A stretch of DNA of 64,000 nt from Rhodococcus sp. IEGM 1409 (GCF_030056735.1 NZ_JASHKN010000009.1:1-64000), one strand, 5' to 3'; shown: positions 9,505 through 18,634, numbered from the stretch's first letter. The notes: generated by a model from the sequence alone, not told the origin. Translations and numbers: made by a program.

Positions 9505-9894
9505 ATGACCCCACGAACCGACGTCGGGGAAGTCCTCGCCCTGGAGCGGGAATTGCAAACTGTCGAATGCAGGCGCAACCGCGCACGTGTGCTCGCATTG
9601 CTTGCCGACGACTTCATCGAGATAGGCGCGTCGGGCAGCGTCTGGGACCTCCCGTCGACCGTAGAATCACTGCGGAACGAACCGATCGACGGCGACGGCA
9701 TCGAAGTTCACAACATGACCGGTCGAATCATCGACGACGGATACGTTCTCACGCAGTGGGATTCAGTTCGTGGCATGCGTCGCGCGCGGCGCACATCCTT
9801 GTGGCGTCGAGCACCGAACGGTTGGCAATTGGTACACCATCAAGGCACCCGCTCCCCTGATTGCACACTGTTCAACCTGCGAACAGCCCTCTAG
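9505..9894 (+). CDS. DUF4440/SnoaL-like small protein
   Basis: A 129-residue protein of the NTF2-like fold type, close to DUF4440: an N-terminal helix (VLALERELQTVECRRNRARVLALLADDFIEIGASG) in the usual position, then alternating strands ending in LWRRAPNGWQLVHHQGT, a typical closing strand pair. A start at 9505 follows AGAGGAGC. Catalytic or binding role unknown. Its stop TAG and the stop of pobA on the other strand share the four bases CTAG at 9891-9894, so the two genes converge with no spacer. Confidence 0.75.
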   Translation: MTPRTDVGEVLALERELQTVECRRNRARVLALLADDFIEIGASGSVWDLPSTVESLRNEPIDGDGIEVHNMTGRIIDDGYVLTQWDSVRGMRRARRTSLWRRAPNGWQLVHHQGTRSPDCTLFNLRTAL

Positions 9895-11078
9895 GTCAAG
9901 GGCGTTCCGACATAGTTCTCGGCGATCAATGTTCGTCCGGCCACCGAGCGCGTGACCATGTCCAACTCAGCCAACTGACGACGATGCCCGAAACCGCTGT
10001 CGTCCGGCAAGCGATGGAGCATCGACGACATCCACCACGAAAAGTGCTGCGTCCGCCACACACGCGGCAACACCGTTTCGGTGTACCCGTCCAACATCTT
10101 TCGGTCGGACGAGGCGAAGAAACTGTCCATGGACTTTGCCAGGGCGTAGACGTCCGCAATCGCGAGATTCATTCCCTTCGCGCCGGTCGGCGGCACAGTG
10201 TGCGCCGCATCTCCTGCAAGAAACAGGTTGCCGTGCTGCATCGGCTCACACACGAAACTGCGGAACTGTAGGATCGACTTCTGAAAAATCTTGCCGTCCT
10301 TGATCTCTGCGCCCTCACCGTCGACCCGCATGTGCAGCTCGTCCCAGATTCTGTCGTCGGACCAGTTGTCCACGGAGTCGTCCGGGTCGACCTGAAGATA
10401 ATGACGCTGCACCTCGGGTGTCCGTGTGCTGATCAGTGCAAACCCACGCTCGTGGTTGGCGTAGATCAATTCTTCCGATGACGGCGGCGCCTCGGCCAGG
10501 ATGCCGAACCACGCGAAGGGATACTGCCGGAAATGATCCGTGCGGACCGACGGTTCGGGAATCAGCTTTCGCGATTCGGTGCGTGACCCGTCGCAACCGG
10601 CCACCAGGACGCACTCGAGCTTCTGGTCGCTTCCGTCCGAGTCGACGAAAGTAATACTCGGGCGATCTGACTCGTGATCGTGTACTCGCGCGTCGGACAC
10701 CCCGAAACGAATGTCCCCGCCGTCGGCGAGGCGTCGCGAAATCAGATCCTTGAGCACCTCGTGCTGCGGATACACCGTGACTGCGCGCCCGTCGGTCAGT
10801 TCGTCGAACGCGATACGGTGCCCTCGCCCACCGAATCGCAACTCGATTCCGTGATGTTCGAGACCCTCTCGCTTCAGTCGGTCACCGAGTCCGGTCTCGA
10901 CCATGAGATCAACGGTGTTCTGTTCGAGCACACCCGCACGAATGGTGCCTTCTACCTCGTCACGGGTGCGGCATTCCAGGACGATCGAATCGATCCCCTT
11001 CAGATGCAAGAGATGCGAGAGCATCAACCCGGCGGGACCACCACCGACGATTCCGACCTGGGTGCGCAACGAAGACAT
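9891..11078 (-). CDS. pobA: 4-Hydroxybenzoate 3-monooxygenase
   Basis: A 395-residue class A flavoprotein monooxygenase that converts 4-hydroxybenzoate to protocatechuate using NAD(P)H and O2. Motifs: GIVGGGPAGLMLSHLL (FAD ADP-binding), the family segment RTRDEVEGTIRAGVLEQNTVD near residue 40-60, GCDGSRTESRK (DG motif), and FLAGDAAHTVPPTGAKGMNLA (GD motif). Length equals that of characterised PobA proteins. It lies downstream of, and on the same strand as, an IclR regulator, with a perfect 15-base palindrome in the 98-base gap. Protocatechuate ring-cleavage genes are not in the window. Confidence 0.93.
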   Translation of the reverse strand: MSSLRTQVGIVGGGPAGLMLSHLLHLKGIDSIVLECRTRDEVEGTIRAGVLEQNTVDLMVETGLGDRLKREGLEHHGIELRFGGRGHRIAFDELTDGRAVTVYPQHEVLKDLISRRLADGGDIRFGVSDARVHDHESDRPSITFVDSDGSDQKLECVLVAGCDGSRTESRKLIPEPSVRTDHFRQYPFAWFGILAEAPPSSEELIYANHERGFALISTRTPEVQRHYLQVDPDDSVDNWSDDRIWDELHMRVDGEGAEIKDGKIFQKSILQFRSFVCEPMQHGNLFLAGDAAHTVPPTGAKGMNLAIADVYALAKSMDSFFASSDRKMLDGYTETVLPRVWRTQHFSWWMSSMLHRLPDDSGFGHRRQLAELDMVTRSVAGRTLIAENYVGTPLT

Positions 11079-11149
11079 ACAGAGAACTCCTGAGGTGAGT
11101 GGCGATTGAGACCACCCTCAACCACGACCGCTCCCCTGAACAGCTGCAA

Positions 11150-11164
11150 TTTCACTCAGTGAAA
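11150..11164. promoter_or_regulatory. Palindrome upstream of pobA, probable IclR operator
   Basis: TTTCACTCAGTGAAA is a perfect inverted repeat (7-base arms around a central C) 72-86 bases upstream of the pobA start. A related palindrome abuts the start of the IclR gene, and another lies upstream of the aldehyde dehydrogenase at 14349-14363. Confidence 0.55.
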
Positions 11165-11176
11165 GACCGAAAATGA

Positions 11177-11929
11177 CTAACGAAGCCCGCCGCCACCAAG
11201 CCCGCGTGATATTCCGCGAGCAGCCGCGGCCAAGGCCGGTAGTAAAGGAGCCGGATCCTGCTCCACCGGAACAACTGTCGATACCGCTGCGACAACATTG
11301 CCCCCGGCTTCGCGGACCGGAGCGGCGACGGCAAGGGTTCCGACGTTCAGATACTCACGACACACCACGAAACCGTTGCGTCTGATCTCGTCGAGAGTTG
11401 CTCTCAAAATCCGCTCGGACGTAATGGTTTTGGGAGTGAACGCCTCGAGACCGGCTCGGAGGACGTCGTCGAGAAGCTCGGTTCCGCCGTGCGCCAGGAG
11501 AATCAATCCACCACTGGACGCATGCAACGGCAACCTACCGCCGGCGCGGCCGACCACGGTGACGGCGCTACGCGAGGACAAGCGCTCGAGGTACAGAGCC
11601 TCGGTACCCTCACGGACAACCAACTGCACGTTCTCCCGGGTGACCTCGTACAGGTCTTCGAGGAACGGCAACGCCACCTGCCGTAGGCCGTGAGCGCCGG
11701 GAGCAAGAGCGCCGATCTCCCACAATCGGACTCCGACCTGATATTTGCCGTCGCTCCGACGCTCGAGGGCGCCGGCAGCCACCAACTGCCCACACAGTCG
11801 ATGGACGGTGGGCAGCGGCAGATCGGTGCGGCGACTGATCTCCGATTGAGTCAACCGAGGAGACGTCGCATCGAAGGCACCGAGCACCACAAATGCCCGG
11901 CCGATCAACGAACGGTCGCCTGATGCCAT
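11177..11929 (-). CDS. IclR-family regulator, probable control of pobA
   Basis: A 250-residue regulator with the IclR layout: N-terminal winged helix (LTQSEISRRTDLPLPTVHRL) and a C-terminal effector domain (RENVQLVVREGTEALYLERL, LPLHASSGGLILLAHGG, REYLNVGTLAVAAPVREAGG). IclR proteins such as PobR and PcaR govern 4-hydroxybenzoate and protocatechuate genes, and the next gene on this strand is pobA. No Shine-Dalgarno sequence is seen; instead a 13-base palindrome (11930-11942) touches the ATG, compatible with a leaderless message and autoregulation. The exact effector is unknown. Confidence 0.85.
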   Translation of the reverse strand: MASGDRSLIGRAFVVLGAFDATSPRLTQSEISRRTDLPLPTVHRLCGQLVAAGALERRSDGKYQVGVRLWEIGALAPGAHGLRQVALPFLEDLYEVTRENVQLVVREGTEALYLERLSSRSAVTVVGRAGGRLPLHASSGGLILLAHGGTELLDDVLRAGLEAFTPKTITSERILRATLDEIRRNGFVVCREYLNVGTLAVAAPVREAGGNVVAAVSTVVPVEQDPAPLLPALAAAARGISRGLGGGGLR

Positions 11930-11942
11930 TCACACAGTGTGA
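11930..11942. promoter_or_regulatory. Palindrome at the IclR gene start
   Basis: TCACACAGTGTGA is a perfect palindrome centred on one A, directly adjacent to the ATG of the IclR gene. It resembles the pobA-upstream palindrome in its CAC.CAGTG core, so autoregulation is likely. Confidence 0.5.
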
Positions 11943-11978
11943 CTGACATCAGGCGAAACGCGTTCAGGCGGTGCGGAG

Positions 11979-13346
11979 CTACGCGGAGTGCGCCAATTCC
12001 GGTTCGCGTTCGGTCACCGGCGGCGCGGCCTCGATCTTCATCGGCTCCTGCGCGTAATGGAAGTGCGGACGACGGTGGCCGATGAACGAACCGAACCACG
12101 ACATCACAGCGACGTACCGGTTGCGGAAGCCCACCAGGTACATCACGTGCACGGCCAGCCACATGAACCAGGCGATCGTGCCCTTGAACTCGACCTTGCG
12201 GACGCGACATACAGCGCTGAATCGGCTGATGATCGACATGCTGCCCTTGTCGAAGTACTTGAAAGGCGTGCCGGCCTTGACCTTTCCGTTCACAGTCTTC
12301 GCGGCGTGACGGCCACCCTGCATCGCGACGGGCGACTGGCCCGGAAGACCGTTCAGCGAAGTCATGTCGCCGATGGCAAAGACATTGGCAAACCCGCCGA
12401 CGGTCAAGTCCGGATTGATGAGCAGACGACCTGCGCGGTCACTGTCACAACCGGTTGCCTCGCCGAGCACTGCGGCGAAGTCGTTGGCGCGAACACCGGC
12501 TGACCAGATGACGGTCTCGGCGTCGATGCGCTTCTCTTCCTTGGTCTTTGCCGAAGAGACGGTGACACCGTGCTCGTCGATGGCGGTGACCATGGTGTTG
12601 AGGACCACCTCGACACCCGACTTCTCGAGCGAGGCCTGCGTGTACTCACTGAGCTTGCCGCCGAATGCCGGAAGCGCAACGCCGGCGCCTTCGACCATGG
12701 TGACCGTGACCTCGTCGGCACTGATGTTGTTGATGGCCTTCGCAAAGTAGCGACGCGCCAGTTCCTTGATCTGTCCGGCGAGCTCGACGCCGGTCGCGCC
12801 TGCACCCACGACAACGAAGCTGAGCAGGTTGCGGCGAACCAGCGCGTCGTTGGTGGTGTGGGCTTCTTCGAAGCAGCGCAGGATCTGCTTGCGCAGTACC
12901 TCGGCGTCCTCGACGGTCTTGAGCTTGTAGGTGACCTTCTCGAACTCGTCATGACCGAAGTACGCCTGCGTGGCACCGGTGGCTGCGATGAGCGAGCGGT
13001 ACCCGAGCGTATGGCGGGTGCCCGAGGCTTCGTAGACGACGGTGTTCTCTTCGGCGTTGACCTCGACGACGCGGCCGAGGCGCACGTCGGCGTTGGGGTA
13101 CTTCTGCAGGATCGTGCGGATGGGCGGAGCGACCTCGCCGGCCGACAGAACACCCGTCGCCACCTGGTAGAGCAGCGGCTGGAAGAGGTGCTCGGTGGTG
13201 GCGGAGATGAGGACGAACGGCGTCTTGGACTTCGCGAGGGTCTTGGCCGCGGCGAGGGCTCCGAATCCCGAACCGACGATCACTACCTGAGTCTGCTCGT
13301 GTCCAGTCGCGTCGATGTCTGCGCGACCCGCAGCTGTTCTATCCAC
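11979..13346 (-). CDS. ndh: Type II NADH dehydrogenase
   Basis: About 455 residues, a single-subunit, non-proton-pumping NADH:quinone oxidoreductase. The FAD motif VVIVGSGFGALAAAKTLA and the second dinucleotide motif FVVVGAGATGVELAGQIKEL (NADH site) are in place, with FAIGDMTSL before the C-terminus. The hydrophobic C-terminal stretch TIAWFMWLAVHVMYLVGF is the membrane anchor typical of actinobacterial Ndh. I favour GTG at 13346, seven bases after AGGAG; an in-frame TTG at 13361 lies upstream of that site. Divergent from a LysR gene with a 14-base palindrome in between. Confidence 0.92.
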   Translation of the reverse strand: MDRTAAGRADIDATGHEQTQVVIVGSGFGALAAAKTLAKSKTPFVLISATTEHLFQPLLYQVATGVLSAGEVAPPIRTILQKYPNADVRLGRVVEVNAEENTVVYEASGTRHTLGYRSLIAATGATQAYFGHDEFEKVTYKLKTVEDAEVLRKQILRCFEEAHTTNDALVRRNLLSFVVVGAGATGVELAGQIKELARRYFAKAINNISADEVTVTMVEGAGVALPAFGGKLSEYTQASLEKSGVEVVLNTMVTAIDEHGVTVSSAKTKEEKRIDAETVIWSAGVRANDFAAVLGEATGCDSDRAGRLLINPDLTVGGFANVFAIGDMTSLNGLPGQSPVAMQGGRHAAKTVNGKVKAGTPFKYFDKGSMSIISRFSAVCRVRKVEFKGTIAWFMWLAVHVMYLVGFRNRYVAVMSWFGSFIGHRRPHFHYAQEPMKIEAAPPVTEREPELAHSA

Positions 13347-13409
13347 AACAAGTCTCCTCAACCAAATTGAAAGTATGACTATTACGGTATGGACTGATCA
13401 TGGGTCCGG

Positions 13410-13423
13410 TCCAGCTAGCTGGA
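13410..13423. promoter_or_regulatory. Perfect palindrome between ndh and LysR gene
   Basis: TCCAGCTAGCTGGA is a perfect 14-base palindrome in the 124-base divergent region between ndh and the LysR gene. A candidate operator for either gene; LysR proteins usually prefer T-N11-A sites, so another factor is possible. Confidence 0.4.
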
Positions 13424-13470
13424 GTATTCGCAAGACTGTTATCTCGATTGCTCATAAGTAAGCTGTCCTC

Positions 13471-14361
13471 ATGGACTTCCGCCAACTCAAGTACTTCCTC
13501 GTCGTGAGCGAGGAACTGAGCTTCAGTCGAGCTGCCGAGCGCTGCTTCATCTCGCAGTCGGCGATCAGCCACCAGGTCGCGCGACTGGAGAAGGAACTGG
13601 GCGCGACGCTCTTCGAACGCTCCACCCGAGCTGTTCGCCTGGCCCCGGCAGGATCGCGGCTGGTGCCCATCGCGCAGCAAGTCCTCAGCCTCGAAACGAT
13701 GGCGTACTCCGTCGCACGCGACCCCAGAGCCCGGATCCGGATCACCGGAAACATGAGCTTTGCCACTCAGACGCTGGACGCCATCGCGCACGTGCGCGAA
13801 CTTCATCCCGACCTGGACGTCGAGTTCGTCATCAAGAGTTTTGCCCACCGCATGGACGCCGTAGCCTCCGGTGACGCGGACATCGCACTGATTCGCGGCG
13901 GCGTCGACCGCCCCGGGCTCGAGCCTTTGGACCTCGGCGTGGAGGACCTCTTGGTCGTCATGTCGAGCCGGCACCCCTTGGCCGGTCAGCAAAGCGTCGA
14001 CCTCAACGATCTGGCCGCATATCCCCTGCTCTTGCCGCCACGCCAAAGTCAGGTGCTCATCCACAAGGTGGTCGAGGACGCGTTCCGCGAAATCGATCGA
14101 CGCGTACAACTGGGCCCCGCAATTCCGAGCGATCACACCGCCACGCTGGACGTGATCACCAACCCTCGCGCCTGGACCCTGCTGTATTCGATCACCGCAG
14201 GCGAATCTCCGCGTGCTGGAATCAGCTTCATGCGAGAATCGCACGGCCGCTTGCGAATTCCGGTGTCCGGGGTGACCCGCAGCGGTATTACCTACTCCAC
14301 CGAGTTCGCCGATCTGATCCAAGCACTCAAGGACGCGATGAACCCGTCTTTCACTGAATGA
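13471..14361 (+). CDS. LysR-family transcriptional regulator
   Basis: A 296-residue LysR-type regulator with the N-terminal helix-turn-helix LSFSRAAERCFISQSAISHQ and ARLEKELGATLFERSTRAVRLA linker, then a substrate-binding domain. Followed 92 bases later by an aldehyde dehydrogenase on the same strand and preceded divergently by ndh, so both are possible targets. The stop codon lies inside a TTTCA-N5-TGAAA palindrome (14349-14363). Effector not identifiable. Confidence 0.85.
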   Translation: MDFRQLKYFLVVSEELSFSRAAERCFISQSAISHQVARLEKELGATLFERSTRAVRLAPAGSRLVPIAQQVLSLETMAYSVARDPRARIRITGNMSFATQTLDAIAHVRELHPDLDVEFVIKSFAHRMDAVASGDADIALIRGGVDRPGLEPLDLGVEDLLVVMSSRHPLAGQQSVDLNDLAAYPLLLPPRQSQVLIHKVVEDAFREIDRRVQLGPAIPSDHTATLDVITNPRAWTLLYSITAGESPRAGISFMRESHGRLRIPVSGVTRSGITYSTEFADLIQALKDAMNPSFTE

Positions 14362-14363
14362 AA
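14349..14363. promoter_or_regulatory. TTTCA-N5-TGAAA palindrome upstream of aldehyde dehydrogenase
   Basis: TTTCACTGAATGAAA spans the LysR stop codon, 91-105 bases before the aldehyde dehydrogenase start. It shares the outer arms and the leading TTTCACT with the palindrome upstream of pobA, suggesting that the same IclR factor could bind. Confidence 0.42.
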
Positions 14364-14453
14364 GTGTGATGGCGATAGGCCTCCTCACAGAGCAACGTGG
14401 TGGGTAACCATGTGATGCGGCGCGCAGTCGCATCCCTTTCCCGAGGAGCGGCC

Positions 14454-15917
14454 ATGTCGAGTTTGTTGAGCGAACCTGTGTGGGAATCGAAGATCTTCGA
14501 CGGTGAATGGGTCCGCGGTAGCGCCGACGATCGCATTGTCGTCGAACCGGCCACGGGCAAGCAGTTGACGACAGTGGGCATGGCAACCCCCGACGACGTG
14601 GCAGCCGCTGCAGCAAAAGCGACTGCAGCTCAGAAGGATTGGGCAGCACGCCCCTACACCGAACGCGCCGCCGTTCTTCGCCGCGCCGGTCACCTGTTCG
14701 AGCAGTACGCCGACGAAATCGGCGAATGGGTGATTCGTGAGGCCGGCAGCATCCCGGCCAAGGCCGGACTGGAAACCCATACCGCTGCCGAAGAGTGCTA
14801 CAACGCCGCAGCCCTGGCCGCACACCCGGTGGGTGAGGTACTGCGCTCGGAGCAACCTCGGCTGAGCTTCTCTCGTCGCGTACCCGTCGGAACTATCGGC
14901 GTCATCGCACCTTTCAACTTTCCGATCATCCTGTCGATTCGTGCAGTCGCTCCCGCACTGGCACTGGGCAATTCGGTGATACTCAAGCCAGACCCGCGCA
15001 CGGCGATCTGTGGCGGTGTGGTTCTCGCTCGCATCTTCGAAGAAGCCGGCTTGCCCGCCGGGGTGTTCAGCATGCTGCCGGGCGGCGCTGACGCCGGTGA
15101 GGCAATCGTGGTTCATCCGAGCGTTCGCGTCATCGCATTCACCGGGTCGACCCGGGCAGGACGCGCTGTCGGCGAACTGGCGGGCCGTCACCTCAAACGC
15201 GCGCATCTGGAACTCGGCGGCAACAATGCGCTGATCGTCATGGACGACGTCGACCTCGAAAAGGCTGCATCTGTCGGCGCTTTCGGATCGTTCATGCACC
15301 AGGGGCAGATCTGCATGACCACCGGCCGTCAACTGGTCCACGAAAGTATCGCCGCCGACTACACCGCACTCCTTGCCGAACGCGCCGACAAGCTTCCGGT
15401 AGGCGACCCGTTCACCGGTCAGGTCGCACTCGGCCCCATCATCGACGCCAAACAACGCGACCACATCCACTCCCTGGTCACCGGAAGCATCGCGGCCGGA
15501 GCAAAACTGGCTGCCGGTGGTACCTACGAGGATCTCTTCTACCGGCCCACTGTGCTGGCCGACACCCCACTGACCGCGCCGGCTTTCGCCGACGAGGTCT
15601 TCGGGCCGGTCGCACCGGTGACCTCTTTTGCCACCGTCGAACAAGCCGTCGCCATAGCCAACGATTCCGAATACGGATTGTCGCTGGGCATTCTGACCTC
15701 CGACGCCATGCGCGGACTCGAACTCGCCCAACAGATCCCCACCGGCCTCGTACACATCAACGATCAGACGGTCGGCGACGAAGCCGTCATCCCGTTCGGC
15801 GGCATGGCGTCTTCGGGTAACGGTGGCCGCGTCGGCGGTATCGGCGCAAACCTCGACGCCTTCACCGAAACGCAGTGGGTGACGGCCCAGAGCACACTCC
15901 CGGTCTACCCCTTCTAG
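14454..15917 (+). CDS. Benzaldehyde-type NAD(P)-dependent aldehyde dehydrogenase
   Basis: A 487-residue aldehyde dehydrogenase, oxidising an aldehyde to its acid. ATG at 14454 follows GAGGAG; a longer frame from 14397 lacks a ribosome site. Key residues: Asn in IAPFNFPIILSIRA, the glutamate of HLELGGNNALIVMDD, and the catalytic cysteine in FMHQGQICMTTGRQLVHE. The ending EAVIPFGGMASSGNGGRVGG is typical of the benzaldehyde/vanillin dehydrogenase subgroup. The aromatic substrate is inferred from subgroup and from the pobA-like operator upstream; it is followed by an MFS transporter. Confidence 0.85.
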   Translation: MSSLLSEPVWESKIFDGEWVRGSADDRIVVEPATGKQLTTVGMATPDDVAAAAAKATAAQKDWAARPYTERAAVLRRAGHLFEQYADEIGEWVIREAGSIPAKAGLETHTAAEECYNAAALAAHPVGEVLRSEQPRLSFSRRVPVGTIGVIAPFNFPIILSIRAVAPALALGNSVILKPDPRTAICGGVVLARIFEEAGLPAGVFSMLPGGADAGEAIVVHPSVRVIAFTGSTRAGRAVGELAGRHLKRAHLELGGNNALIVMDDVDLEKAASVGAFGSFMHQGQICMTTGRQLVHESIAADYTALLAERADKLPVGDPFTGQVALGPIIDAKQRDHIHSLVTGSIAAGAKLAAGGTYEDLFYRPTVLADTPLTAPAFADEVFGPVAPVTSFATVEQAVAIANDSEYGLSLGILTSDAMRGLELAQQIPTGLVHINDQTVGDEAVIPFGGMASSGNGGRVGGIGANLDAFTETQWVTAQSTLPVYPF

Positions 15918-16071
15918 TCCGACAAACACCGAGCTAGTCCGACAAATACCAGGCGCATCCCAGGGGCTCACTGACCAGCATTGACGGGATCGATCTCGCG
16001 GACTTACCATCCAGAGAAAATTACTTCGCCACATTAAGCATTTTCTCTTGTAATTCCCGAGAAGGACCCAC

Positions 16072-17577
16072 TTGACGAATTCAGTGACGACCGACAGTGC
16101 TACGCAGCCAACGGTCTGCGACACCCCGGATGTATCCGTCGTAGCATCACCGCGCCGCGAGGCCATCATCATCGGGGCCCTCAGCCTGGCCGCGATGATC
16201 GTCTCGATGATGCAGACGCTGCCCGTTCCGATTTTGGGACGCATTCAGTCCGATCTGGGCGCATCGTCGGCTGGCATCAGCTGGGTGACGACGGCAACCC
16301 TGCTTTCCGCTGCCGTCTTCACTCCCCTGTTGGGCCGCTACGGCGATCAGCACGGCAAGAAGCGCACGCTGGTCGGCGTTCTGATCGTCATGGTCATCGG
16401 TTCGATCGTCGCCGCGCTGGCACACAATCTGCCACTTCTCATTCTCGGACGCGTCCTACAGGGAACCGCCACCGCCATCTTCCCGCTGGCTCTTTCGGTC
16501 CTACGCGAAGAGGTTCGCCCACACAAGCTTCCCGGCGCGATGGCATTGGTCAGCGGAACTCTTGCATTCGGCAGCGGCCTCGCCCTCGTGGCCACCGGAC
16601 TGCTCACATCGGCTCCGGATGCCGACTACCGCAACGCCTTCTGGATGGCAACCGGGTTCGCGTTGCTGGCCTTGATCGCCGTCATCACGCTGGTGCCGGC
16701 AACCAAGCACAAGAGCGGCGGCCGCGTCGACGTCATCGGTGCACTGAGCCTGGGCGCTGCACTCCTCCTGCTCTTGTTGTCGATTTCGCAAGGCCACCAA
16801 TGGGGTTGGTTCTCGCCCTTGACCATCGGTGTTTTCCTGGCCTCGATCGTGATGTTCGCAGTCTGGGTCTGGATCGAGAGGATCGTCGACGAACCACTGG
16901 TCGACATGCGGATGTTCGTCCACCGGCCTGTGATGATGGCGAATCTGGCGGGGGTCATGGTGGGCTTCGGAATGTTCGCCAACTTCCTGGGCATCTCCTA
17001 TCTCGCACAGCTTCCCCGCGCCCTCACGGGATACGGATTCGACGCCAGCATTCTGCGTGCGTCGGTGGAATTCCTACTGCCGGGAGCGATTGCCTCGCTG
17101 ATCGCAGCACCGATCGGTGGGCGCCTCATCAGAGTGCGCGGGCCACGCTTCGTCCTGGGACTCACCGCGATCTGTGGTGCGGTGCCGTTCGCCTGGCTCG
17201 CGTACGACCACACGCACACCGCCTCGGTCATCGGGGCCGGCATCGTGATCGGCGCCGCCGTCAGCCTGGGTTACGCGGCCATGCCCGCGATCATCATGTC
17301 GAGTGTTCCGCATCGCCAGAGTGGAATAGCCAACGGCATCAACTCGATCTCCCGTTCCACCGGTAGCGCCATGGGCAGTGCAGTGGTGACCACGATTCTC
17401 GCCTCGATGACCATCGCGAACCTGCCCGAGGGTGTAGCCGCGCTGCCCAGCGAATCCGCCTTCACCGTGACGTTCGTGACCGCCGCCGTGGCCTTCGCCC
17501 TCGTCGGTTTGGTCGGGTGGCTTGGTCTGCGCCCGGCACGTTCCCCAGCCCCCGCAGAACAACCTCCCGCTGCGTGA
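16072..17577 (+). CDS. MFS transporter, drug:H+ antiporter-2 type
   Basis: A 501-residue transporter with about 14 hydrophobic segments, as in the EmrB/QacA group. The A-motif region reads LLGRYGDQHGKKRTLVGV and the C-motif region PGAMALVSGTLAFGSGLALV. TTG at 16072 follows AAGGA at seven bases; a GTG three codons in is an alternative. Typical substrates are hydrophobic drugs or organic acids; the aldehyde dehydrogenase upstream hints at an aromatic compound but the 154-base gap allows separate control. Confidence 0.85.
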   Translation: MTNSVTTDSATQPTVCDTPDVSVVASPRREAIIIGALSLAAMIVSMMQTLPVPILGRIQSDLGASSAGISWVTTATLLSAAVFTPLLGRYGDQHGKKRTLVGVLIVMVIGSIVAALAHNLPLLILGRVLQGTATAIFPLALSVLREEVRPHKLPGAMALVSGTLAFGSGLALVATGLLTSAPDADYRNAFWMATGFALLALIAVITLVPATKHKSGGRVDVIGALSLGAALLLLLLSISQGHQWGWFSPLTIGVFLASIVMFAVWVWIERIVDEPLVDMRMFVHRPVMMANLAGVMVGFGMFANFLGISYLAQLPRALTGYGFDASILRASVEFLLPGAIASLIAAPIGGRLIRVRGPRFVLGLTAICGAVPFAWLAYDHTHTASVIGAGIVIGAAVSLGYAAMPAIIMSSVPHRQSGIANGINSISRSTGSAMGSAVVTTILASMTIANLPEGVAALPSESAFTVTFVTAAVAFALVGLVGWLGLRPARSPAPAEQPPAA

Positions 17578-17622
17578 GATCGGTGGTACCGCAGGGTGTT
17601 AGGCGCACCGTAGCCTGCGCAG

Positions 17623-17970
17623 ATGGCAGGTGAGACGCTCTACGTGATCGACCGGATAGTCACGAATCCCGGATGTGGGAAGAAGTTTGTCGACGAATTT
17701 CGCGCCGGCTACCTGCCGAATGCTAGTCGCCGCAACCTGACTCTCGACAACATACTTGTCAGTCCGCCGCTGTGGTCCGCGGACGAGTCCAACATCGTCA
17801 CGATCACGTGGACCGTCGAAGGGACCGCCGGTTGGTGGGCGATGACTCGTTCGAGCCGCGGTGACACCACTTTTAGGCGATGGTGGGACGCAATGGCTCC
17901 GCTCATTGCCGAACGAAGCCGCACCATGGCTGCCACTGCCGACGACGTCGAGGGACTGGTCGATGTATAA
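17623..17970 (+). CDS. Small protein, possible dimeric alpha/beta-barrel fold
   Basis: A 115-residue protein without a named family that I recognise. Its pattern, a first strand LYVIDRIVTNPG, a helix KKFVDEFRAGYLP, a strand NILVSPPLW and a strand NIVTITWTVEG followed by W-rich WWAMT and a helix, resembles Dabb/NIPSNAP-type ferredoxin-like folds. It overlaps the next gene by eight bases (ATGTATAA), so the two are translationally coupled and probably act together. Confidence 0.65.
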   Translation: MAGETLYVIDRIVTNPGCGKKFVDEFRAGYLPNASRRNLTLDNILVSPPLWSADESNIVTITWTVEGTAGWWAMTRSSRGDTTFRRWWDAMAPLIAERSRTMAATADDVEGLVDV

Positions 17971-18634
17971 CGTCACAAGGGTGGTTTTTGCTGCCGACAG
18001 CACGGACTCGGACGGCTGGGCCGATGCGATGAACACCATTGCAGCCATGGCAAAACTTTCGGGATCAGTTCGCCATCTCGTCACCGCCACACTGCCCGGC
18101 GTCATCAACGGCGGAGATCTGATCATGCATCTCCAGTTCGAGGACGAAGCGTCATGGCAGGCCGCTCGAGGGGCCGTTGACGCCGGGCTTCACCACGACG
18201 CCGTCGAGCGCTTTCACGGCGCCGAGTACGCTTCCGGAACCGAGGGTCGCTCGCGCGCCACCGGACCGAACGGGGTGTACCGAGCGCTGCTCATTCGCGT
18301 TGCACCCCATACCCCCGAGGACGCGATCGAACGCTTCGAAAGTGACTTGCTGAAGATGCCCGGGCATATCTCGTCAATCACTGCCTGGCGTCTCAGTCGA
18401 GTGAGCGCGGCGACCGGCGCAACATCTGCATGTGACGAAGCACCGTGGACCCACGTGTGGGAGCAGGAGTTCACCGATCTCGAGTCACTGCAGACCCAAT
18501 ACCTCGACCATCCGATCCATTGGGGCGTCGTTGATCGATGGTTTGACCCCGAATGCACCGAAGCCATTGTGCGGGAAAGAATCTGTCATACCTTCGGCGA
18601 ATTGAGCGACGAGATCCTACCGAGTGACGGCTGA
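17963..18634 (+). CDS. Dabb (stress-responsive alpha/beta barrel) domain protein
   Basis: A 223-residue protein. The C-terminal half matches the Dabb fold: YRALLIRVAPHTPEDAIERFE as first strand and helix, SITAWRLSRVS, then WTHVWEQEFTDLESLQTQYL followed by DHPIHWGVVDRWF, the family's usual closing motif. The N-terminal half (MYNVTRVVFAADSTD) looks like a second copy of the same fold. ATG at 17963 lies in the stop of the preceding gene. Members are often small decarboxylases, cyclases or of unknown role. The 3' end overlaps the convergent hydrolase by 18 bases. Confidence 0.72.
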   Translation: MYNVTRVVFAADSTDSDGWADAMNTIAAMAKLSGSVRHLVTATLPGVINGGDLIMHLQFEDEASWQAARGAVDAGLHHDAVERFHGAEYASGTEGRSRATGPNGVYRALLIRVAPHTPEDAIERFESDLLKMPGHISSITAWRLSRVSAATGATSACDEAPWTHVWEQEFTDLESLQTQYLDHPIHWGVVDRWFDPECTEAIVRERICHTFGELSDEILPSDG

